Positions 15,401 to 18,880 of a stretch of 18,880 nucleotides of DNA are shown here, in pieces (the stretch's first letter is position 1; each line of letters begins with the position of its first letter). The translations under genes and the position numbers were made by a program. The notes under the pieces were generated by a model. The model ran no database searches, was not told the origin of the DNA, and worked only from the letters and a program-made list of their open reading frames with translations. The stretch comes from JBBTYG01 sp964483045 (lineage in GTDB: Bacteria; Patescibacteriota; Minisyncoccia; UBA6257; 2-01-FULL-56-20): positions 1-18,880 of the forward strand of contig CAYZZK010000007.1 in NCBI GenBank assembly GCA_964483045.1, read 5' to 3'.

Positions 15401-15785
15401 CGAGGTAACAAAACACATCGAAAAGTTCGAATTTCACCTCGCTTCGGAAAAATTGTATCATTATATCTGGCACACGTTTGCGGATAAGATAATCGAAAAT
15501 TACAAACCCCGTCTTCGCCCGGCTTCTCCCCAAAACCCGTCCGAACGGTCTGGCCGGGCGGATGACACTATTGGGCTGGCGGACGGGCAGGCCCGCCTGC
15601 GGCAAGCCGCGCTTCAATCCTCCTCGCCCATGAGCATCGACAACATTGTGGCCTATCAAACGCTCGAAACAATCCTCTCTGAATCGCTCAAAATGCTGCA
15701 CCCCTTCATGCCGTTTATAACCGAAGAAATATATGGCAGGATTCATGCCGACAAGCTTCTCATGATAGAGAAATGGTCGAGCTGA
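12495..15785 (+). CDS. valS: Valyl-tRNA synthetase with inserted histidine-phosphatase and ASCH-like domains
   Basis: Charges tRNA-Val and edits mischarged Thr. Core motifs in order: PPPNANGSLHVGHA (HIGH-type, His63-His66), the CP1 editing domain (GTARPETKFGD, GTGAMTITPWHDATDFE), IVWGIRIPAWFCLGCGK (Cys427, Cys430), PCPTCGG (Cys624, Cys627), DPDVFDTWFSSGQWPF (636-650), FYPTDVMETGHDILFFWVARM and KMSKS (852-856), then the anticodon-binding domain. Residues about 436-620 are a histidine phosphatase: RHGE (447-450), SPLIRAKQTAE (Arg497), RNFGEWDG and VVGHGG (His588). Residues about 672-796 are ASCH-like (KRFETR, KAGDILNF, HPYHPEEY, GIWAFEL). Low-complexity inserts lie at about 917-948 and 1009-1045. 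At 1096 residues it is longer than usual, yet it ends just after the anticodon domain and lacks the coiled-coil arm. One uninterrupted frame, so not an assembly fusion. Confidence 0.96.
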   Translation: MDQLDSRFDGLMASRYDHKSIEDRVYEHWEKSGLFNPDNLPLSKAAKPFSIIMPPPNANGSLHVGHAVFVTLQDILIRFWRMRGRKTLWLPGADHAGFETQVVFDKKLEKEGHNRFAMSRDELWKEIWDFTQKNKRAMENQLRKLGASCDWSREKFTLDPKIIEEVENTFVKMHTDGLIYRGERIVNWCPKHRTSLSDIENQFREQKDSFYYLKYGPFTIGTARPETKFGDKYVVLHPADSRYKKYKDGEKIQLEWINGPITATVVKDKAIDMKFGTGAMTITPWHDATDFEIAERHQLPKEQIIDFDGRLLPIAGEFAGMKISEARPKIIEKLKKKGLLVKIDGEYTHSVRACYKCGTPIEPQIKKQWFVKMAPLATRAIEVVKKGNIKFYPGSAKKVYFHWLRTIRDWNISRQIVWGIRIPAWFCLGCGKPSIGPKIKSHWFMVRHGETDFNKEGRFQGKTDIPLNDVGIEQAKQTAEKLKTKKVDLIITSPLIRAKQTAEIIAAACGAEIIVEEDIRERNFGEWDGLLHDEVKKRYSVETFSRHFDPSFRIPGGESWEEIIKRMWNAFQKHHAAHQHKNVVVVGHGGVARTLQHKIKNIPIKESKLMGNAEIWEMELSDPCPTCGGHFYEQDPDVFDTWFSSGQWPFLTLGFSDSQRAPRKKGGKPKAWDLKIYDGAKIFEALKNGTKRFETRAGKPRGAQKDWREFKAGDILNFSLVEEKTERVLSSEIITKEIVAVEHFPSIDSLLSAHDVKEIHPYHPEEYRGWLESRPIFKARIEKHGIWAFELRNVNGSSDFKTFYPTDVMETGHDILFFWVARMIMLGLYRTGKIPFKTVYLHGLVRDKDRQKMSKSKGNVIDPLGVAEIYGTDALRMALVAGNTPGNDIIISEEKIRGYRNFATKIWNIARFVLLNKPETSETQATQDAQRPAPGDKRQTVNSKSQVIRKLALTAEDKKNLKELAEIKSEVTKHIEKFEFHLASEKLYHYIWHTFADKIIENYKPRLRPASPQNPSERSGRADDTIGLADGQARLRQAALQSSSPMSIDNIVAYQTLETILSESLKMLHPFMPFITEEIYGRIHADKLLMIEKWSS

Positions 15786-15810
15786 GCTCGATAGTAACCC
15801 GCCAATATAC

Positions 15811-16530
15811 ATGCAGCTACATATTGATTTCTCCGGCGTAAATGCGTTTACAATATTTTTTTCCATTCTCGCGGGCTTCCTTCCCAGCTTCGTGTGGCTA
15901 CTTTTTTATCTCAAGGAGGACATGCATCCGGTGCCGCGACGGCTCGTTGCCTCCACATTCTTGATGGGGATGGCTTCCGCGGCCGTGGCGCTTATCGCGG
16001 AGACCATTTTGAACATCAGTATACTCCCCGCCTTCGGAATCGCGCGACTTAGCATCATTTCGCTTATCGTTGTTTCGCTCATCGAGGAGTCGACGAAGTT
16101 CGGCGCGGCATACATCAGCGTCAACAAAAGCCCTTATTTCAATGAGCCCGTTGGCGCGATGATTTACGCGGTCACCGCCGCCCTGGGATTCGCGGCGATC
16201 GAAAACCTCGGAGCAATCGCCGGCGTAAGCAGTGCGCAGGGCGTTTTCTTGACCAGCGTTTTCCACATCACCTCCCTGCGTTTTGTAGGCGCAACCCTTC
16301 TCCATGCCCTGGCGTCCGCAATCGTCGGGTATTTCTGGGCGCTCGATATACGGGATTTTAAGTTGACCAAATATATCTATATCGGCCTTGCGGCGGCGAC
16401 AATCTTGCATACGATTTTCAATTACCTTATAATTCAGTATGATGATCTCATGTATCTTTTGGTGTTTCTTTCGATTGCGGGGTTTTTCATACTAAGCGAT
16501 TTTGAGAAATTGAAACGTAAAGTGATTTAA
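15811..16530 (+). CDS. prsW: PrsW-family intramembrane protease
   Basis: A 239-residue polytopic membrane protein with about seven or eight helices. It carries the PrsW/CAAX-protease superfamily signatures: IEESTKF (Glu92, Glu93, Lys96), ALGFAAIENLGA (Glu131, Asn132), the Arg157 region and LLHALASAIVGYFW (His165), with a further His200. In Bacillus, PrsW makes the first cut in the RsiW anti-sigma factor; the substrate here is unknown and no anti-sigma gene is in the window. It begins 25 bases after valS and is probably on the same transcript. The gap holds no clear ribosome binding site. Confidence 0.93.
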   Translation: MQLHIDFSGVNAFTIFFSILAGFLPSFVWLLFYLKEDMHPVPRRLVASTFLMGMASAAVALIAETILNISILPAFGIARLSIISLIVVSLIEESTKFGAAYISVNKSPYFNEPVGAMIYAVTAALGFAAIENLGAIAGVSSAQGVFLTSVFHITSLRFVGATLLHALASAIVGYFWALDIRDFKLTKYIYIGLAAATILHTIFNYLIIQYDDLMYLLVFLSIAGFFILSDFEKLKRKVI

Positions 16531-16555
16531 AAAACGCCGAAATAAATTTACAAAA

Positions 16556-17035
16556 ATGGAAAACACAAACGAAAAATTCTTTGGAGAATTATCTGATGAG
16601 CGGAACAAGGCAGAAGAGGATTTTATGAGAGTGGAACTCGCGAAATCGAGTAATGTCGTCGAGAAGCCGAAAGTGGAAGTCAAAGATGGAACGAGCGGAG
16701 AGCCGGAGGGCCAGCTCACCGTCGATGTCTACCAAACGGCGGGCGACATTGTGATCGAATCGGCTATCGCAGGCGTAAAGCCCGATGATATCGACATTAA
16801 CGTATCGAGCGACTCGATTACGATACGCGGGGAAAGAAAGAGAGAGAACCAGGTGCGTGAACAGGATTATTTCTATCAGGAATGCTATTGGGGCAGGTTT
16901 GCAAGATCCGTGATATTGCCCCAAGAGGTGGATCCCGAGAACGCAACGGTGAATTTTAAAAACGGGATTCTGACTGTTCGCCTTCCGAAACTCAATAGAA
17001 AAAAATCGAAGAAATTGAAAGTTAAACCGGAGTAA
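16556..17035 (+). CDS. Small heat-shock protein, Hsp20 / alpha-crystallin family
   Basis: An ATP-independent holdase chaperone of 159 residues. The N-terminal arm (1-52) is acidic and disordered-looking. The alpha-crystallin domain spans about 53-148: LTVDVYQTAGDIVIESAIAG, DIDINVSSDSITIRGERK, the Tyr-rich YFYQECYWGRFARSVILPQEV, and the conserved NFKNGILTVRLPK near the end. A basic tail follows (NRKKSKKLKVKPE). It sits 25 bases after prsW, with an A-rich leader and no obvious Shine-Dalgarno; heat-shock control elements (CIRCE-like) are not visible. Confidence 0.95.
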   Translation: MENTNEKFFGELSDERNKAEEDFMRVELAKSSNVVEKPKVEVKDGTSGEPEGQLTVDVYQTAGDIVIESAIAGVKPDDIDINVSSDSITIRGERKRENQVREQDYFYQECYWGRFARSVILPQEVDPENATVNFKNGILTVRLPKLNRKKSKKLKVKPE

Positions 17036-17078
17036 GGCGCTTCAGCTTGTGTTCCGAATCCCCTTCGAAGGGAGGTTT

Positions 17079-17141
17079 ATGCTAGTAAAAAAGAACTTGC
17101 ATTTCGCGAGCGAAGCGAGTATTATTACTTTAAAATCATGA
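17079..17141 (+). CDS. Possible 20-codon leader ORF before rpmB
   Basis: An ATG at 17079 follows GGGAGG by 3 bases and opens a frame of 20 codons (MLVKKNLHFASEASIITLKS) whose TGA overlaps the rpmB ATG as ATGA. The GGAGG is one of the few in the window, but the spacing is short, and the best rpmB promoter lies inside the frame, which would exclude its start from that transcript. It also includes the palindromic TCGCGAGCGAAGCGAG tract, so coding status is doubtful. Confidence 0.25.
   Translation: MLVKKNLHFASEASIITLKS
17097..17125 (+). promoter_or_regulatory. rpmB promoter
   Basis: TTGCAT (17097-17102), 17-base spacer, TATTAT (17120-17125), 12 bases before the rpmB ATG. The predicted leader is about 5-6 bases. 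Confidence 0.5.
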
Positions 17142-17371
17142 GACAATGCGCAACGTGCGGCAAGGGCTCCATTATCGTAGGAAGGCGGCTTTTGCTCCGG
17201 GGACACTATAACCCGACATCCAAATCACGAAAATATCCAAATCTCCAATACGCGAAGGTGGACGGGATTAGGAAGCTTATTTGCGCCCAGTGTTTGAAAT
17301 CCCAAAATAGAGTCCCGCGAATACGGCCTTCGCGAGTAAAAGCGCCGATGCCGGTAGTGGCTGCAAAATAA
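17138..17371 (+). CDS. rpmB: 50S ribosomal protein L28, zinc-ribbon form
   Basis: A 77-residue basic protein. MRQCATCGKGSIIVGRRLLLRGHYNPTSKSRKYPNLQYAKV matches the L28 N-terminal layout (C..CGKG, then a basic loop and the PNLQ motif), followed by GIRKLICAQCLKS. Cys4, Cys7, Cys49 and Cys52 form two CxxC pairs, consistent with a zinc-binding L28. The protein binds 23S rRNA near the E site of the 50S subunit. A strong terminator-like structure follows about 65-125 bases downstream, so rpmB is probably transcribed alone or with the preceding genes. Confidence 0.92.
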   Translation: MRQCATCGKGSIIVGRRLLLRGHYNPTSKSRKYPNLQYAKVDGIRKLICAQCLKSQNRVPRIRPSRVKAPMPVVAAK

Positions 17372-17435
17372 TCCCATGCTTTGCACGCATCGAATTGCAA
17401 CATGGTCAGGATTCGTTTGGCAATCTCCGCTTCCG

Positions 17436-17496
17436 CGCCGAGAGGGCAATTAGAGGCCTGCTTTGGAGCAGTCCCCCGCCTCTCGGCGGGTTTTTT
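17436..17496 (+). terminator. Strong terminator after rpmB with a competing long helix
   Basis: CCCGCC (17475-17480), TCTC loop, GGCGGG (17485-17490), then six T (17491-17496): a classic intrinsic terminator. Upstream, CGCCGAGAGG (17436-17445) is a perfect 10-bp complement of CCTCTCGGCG (17479-17488), which overlaps the same hairpin, and it encloses a third stem CTGCT/AGCAG (17458-17462/17467-17471). The structure may simply be a large branched terminator, or two mutually exclusive folds. Confidence 0.85.
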
Positions 17497-17525
17497 GTTC
17501 GCTGGTATTAAGATAAAGGCACTAT

Positions 17526-17939
17526 ATGATCTACTCTACAGAAACCCTGGGTTCACTTGCTCGAAGATATGTCGGCGCTCCGTACAAGCGTGATGCGCTC
17601 ATAAGGGAAGCGCCTCGTGTCTTCAACTGCATGAGTTTTATCGCGTGGCTCTTTAGACACTACGGCGTTCATATGCCGTCTGGCAATCTCCTTGAATCAT
17701 GGCTCGAGACGGGAACAAGCGTGGACGCAGAGGATCTGCAATCGCATGATCTGGTATTCACTGATGGTTACATCAATTATGCGGTCACGGGCATAGCGGA
17801 AGGAATAGGGCATCTCGCAATGGTTATTGAACCCGGGAAAATAATCCATGCTACGGGCGGTGTCGGAGTTACAGAACAAACATTTGAAGCATTCTTCCGA
17901 CAGCGGAAATTCCGCGCGGCGCGAAGAATTAGTCTGTAA
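17526..17939 (+). CDS. NlpC/P60-like cysteine hydrolase
   Basis: A 137-residue single-domain protein. LARRYVGAPYKRDALIREAPRVFNC is the family's approach to the catalytic Cys (here Cys35 in NCMSFIAWLFRHYGV, family DCSGF), followed by LQSHDLVFTDG (family GDLVFF), GIGHLAMVIEPGKIIHAT with His96 and His108. These provide the Cys-His-His set expected of NlpC/P60 enzymes, which usually cleave gamma-D-Glu-diamino acid bonds in peptidoglycan. It lacks a signal peptide and any binding module, so either it acts in the cytoplasm on wall fragments or has another amide substrate. The preceding region has TAAGAT/GATAAA 8-11 bases before the ATG as a weak -10 candidate. Confidence 0.85.
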   Translation: MIYSTETLGSLARRYVGAPYKRDALIREAPRVFNCMSFIAWLFRHYGVHMPSGNLLESWLETGTSVDAEDLQSHDLVFTDGYINYAVTGIAEGIGHLAMVIEPGKIIHATGGVGVTEQTFEAFFRQRKFRAARRISL

Positions 17940-17972
17940 AAGTATCGATGAAATCGAAATAAAAAAATAAAC

Positions 17973-18008
17973 GGGGCAGGGAAGATGAAAAAATCACTCC
18001 CCTGCTCC
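17973..18008 (+). repeat. Hairpin in the nlpC-cofE gap, ahead of the cofE start
   Basis: GGGGCAGGG (17973-17981) pairs with CCCTGCTCC (18000-18008) over 9 bp, with one G-U pair that works only in the plus-strand RNA, around an 18-base loop. The upstream in-frame ATG at 17985 lies in the loop, while the preferred ATG at 18018 follows the stem by 9 bases. No T-run follows on the plus strand, so it is more likely a leader hairpin than a terminator. Confidence 0.5.
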
Positions 18009-18017
18009 TGTCGAAAA

Positions 18018-18779
18018 ATGATTGTACAACCTATAAAAACCAGAGTGCTTGTGCCGCCTCGGGATGATTTATTGGATGCTTTAGCGCATTCAATGAAATC
18101 GCTTGCCGAAAGAAGCATCGTGGTCGTAACTTCTAAAGCAGTCAGCATCTGGGAAGGACGTGCCTTGCCGCAATCCACGTACACCCGGGAAGAGCTCGTA
18201 CCCGAAGAAGCCGAATATTATTTCCCGAAAACCAAAACTCGCCTTTTCGAATATCAAGCAGCGATAAGACACAATGCGCTTCTGGCTTCGGCGGGGATAG
18301 ATAAAAGCAATAGCGCGGATTATTTTACGCTCTTACCGCTCAATCCAAATCAGTCAGCCCAAAAAATATGGCTGTGGCTGCGAAAAACCTATAAGGTCAC
18401 GCAATGCGGCGTGCTCGTCACGGACTCCCACTTAATGCCTCTCCGAAGGGGCACGGTCGGCATATCAATCGGATTTTACGGCTTCGAGCCGCTTACCGAT
18501 TATCGGGGTACACCGGATCTATTCGGGCACGCTCTCCAAGTTACACTTCGAAACGTGGCTGACGGCATTGCAGCCGCCGCGGTGACCGTCATGGGCGAAG
18601 GAAACGAGTCTACGCCGGCTGCAATAGTTACCGATATTCCCTTTGTGCGATTCATTTCCGGCCCATATCGTCCCAAGAACTCACGAGATGGATTACTCGT
18701 CGAACCGAAAGAAGACGTATTTTATCCTCTGCTTCGCAAAGCAAAATGGAAGAAGGGTAGAGCCGGAAAGCTAATTTAA
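18018..18779 (+). CDS. CofE-like protein (F420-0:gamma-glutamyl ligase family)
   Basis: A 253-residue protein from the start chosen here. It follows the CofE domain from MIVQPIKTRVLVPP, through SIVVVTSKAVSIWEGR, IRHNALLASAGIDKSN, GVLVTDSHLMPLRRGTVGISIG, GFEPLTDYRGTPDLFGHAL, VADGIAAAAVTVMGEGNESTPAAIV and DIPFVRF. Authentic CofE adds glutamate to F420-0 with GTP. No other F420 genes are visible, and CPR bacteria are not known for F420, so the true substrate may differ. An in-frame ATG at 17985 would add 11 residues (MKKSLPCSCRK) encoded by a hairpin; family members usually begin at the PIKTR segment, so 18018 is preferred. The 78-base gap to nlpC carries that hairpin. Confidence 0.88.
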   Translation: MIVQPIKTRVLVPPRDDLLDALAHSMKSLAERSIVVVTSKAVSIWEGRALPQSTYTREELVPEEAEYYFPKTKTRLFEYQAAIRHNALLASAGIDKSNSADYFTLLPLNPNQSAQKIWLWLRKTYKVTQCGVLVTDSHLMPLRRGTVGISIGFYGFEPLTDYRGTPDLFGHALQVTLRNVADGIAAAAVTVMGEGNESTPAAIVTDIPFVRFISGPYRPKNSRDGLLVEPKEDVFYPLLRKAKWKKGRAGKLI

Positions 18780-18808
18780 AAATTACTAACAGTGCGTTTT
18801 TCTATTTG

Positions 18809-18879
18809 TCGGGCCGCCGGGAATCGAACCCGGTCTACATGCACCCCATGCATGCGTACTACCGGTATACTACAGCCCG
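18809..18879 (-). tRNA. tRNA-Pro, anticodon GGG
   Basis: All four arms fold on the minus strand: acceptor CGGGCTG/CGGCCCG (7 bp, one U-G), D stem GTAT/GTAC, anticodon stem CATGC/GCATG with loop ATGGGGT, variable TAGA, T arm CCGGG-TTCGATT-CCCGG, discriminator A. The anticodon is GGG (reads CCC, with U33 before it). C1-G72 with A73 is the bacterial tRNA-Pro identity set. The 3' CCA is not encoded (CAAATAG follows), so it must be added by the CCA enzyme. It converges with the cofE-like gene; 29 bases lie between, with no clear terminator. Confidence 0.95.
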
Positions 18880-18880
18880 T

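Noticed and set aside
17400..17470. Signal recognition particle RNA (a GGTCAGG word is present)
   Set aside because: The expected GGAAGCAGCC strand and GNRA-capped helix do not follow, so the word is probably chance.

Overview
The window looks like a chromosome segment from a Candidate Phyla Radiation bacterium, most likely Patescibacteria/Parcubacteria. This is an inference from gene content and style: a DUF4012 protein, a small L28 with two CxxC pairs, a CofE-like protein with no F420 genes nearby, LepA with AHIDSGKST in place of AHIDHGKST, tightly packed genes, promoters that often sit so close to the ATG that the mRNA would be leaderless, and low-complexity repeats inside essential genes. 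TGA is used as an ordinary stop (DUF4012, valS), so this is not a lineage that reads UGA as glycine.

Layout. Positions 1-12301 are read leftwards. In order of transcription: an mrdA (PBP2) - galT - small membrane protein - rplU (L21) - CYTH protein cluster (12301 to 8177); a 550-base gap (7627-8176) that is not empty but holds three tandem promoter/short RNA/terminator units; a serS - alr - ftsQ cluster (7626 to 4370); then three genes that each have their own promoter: a DUF4012 protein, a 167-residue unknown protein, and lepA, which runs off the left edge. From 12495 the strand switches. A divergent intergenic region leads into valS, prsW, hsp20, rpmB (L28), an NlpC/P60-like gene and a cofE-like gene. 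A tRNA-Pro(GGG) on the minus strand closes the window.

Themes. Most genes serve translation (LepA, SerRS, ValRS, L21, L28, tRNA-Pro) or peptidoglycan and cell division (alanine racemase, PBP2, FtsQ, the NlpC/P60-like protein, possibly DUF4012). Placing alr and ftsQ behind serS, and mrdA ahead of rplU, mixes growth and wall synthesis in the same transcripts.

Most unusual items. (1) The three tandem small-RNA cassettes at 7690-8092 each have a perfect TTGACA box, a -10 box 16-17 bases away, about 77-88 bases of structured RNA, and a terminator stem capped by a GNRA tetraloop. The stems show covariation and G-U pairs that work only on the minus strand. (2) The 1096-residue valyl-tRNA synthetase carries a complete histidine-phosphatase domain spliced between the two cysteine pairs of its zinc knuckle, and an ASCH-like domain spliced in after its DTWFSSG segment. 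It also lacks the usual C-terminal coiled-coil arm. (3) A recurring TAGAAT box lies 7-9 bases before the ATG of lepA, the DUF4012 gene and serS.
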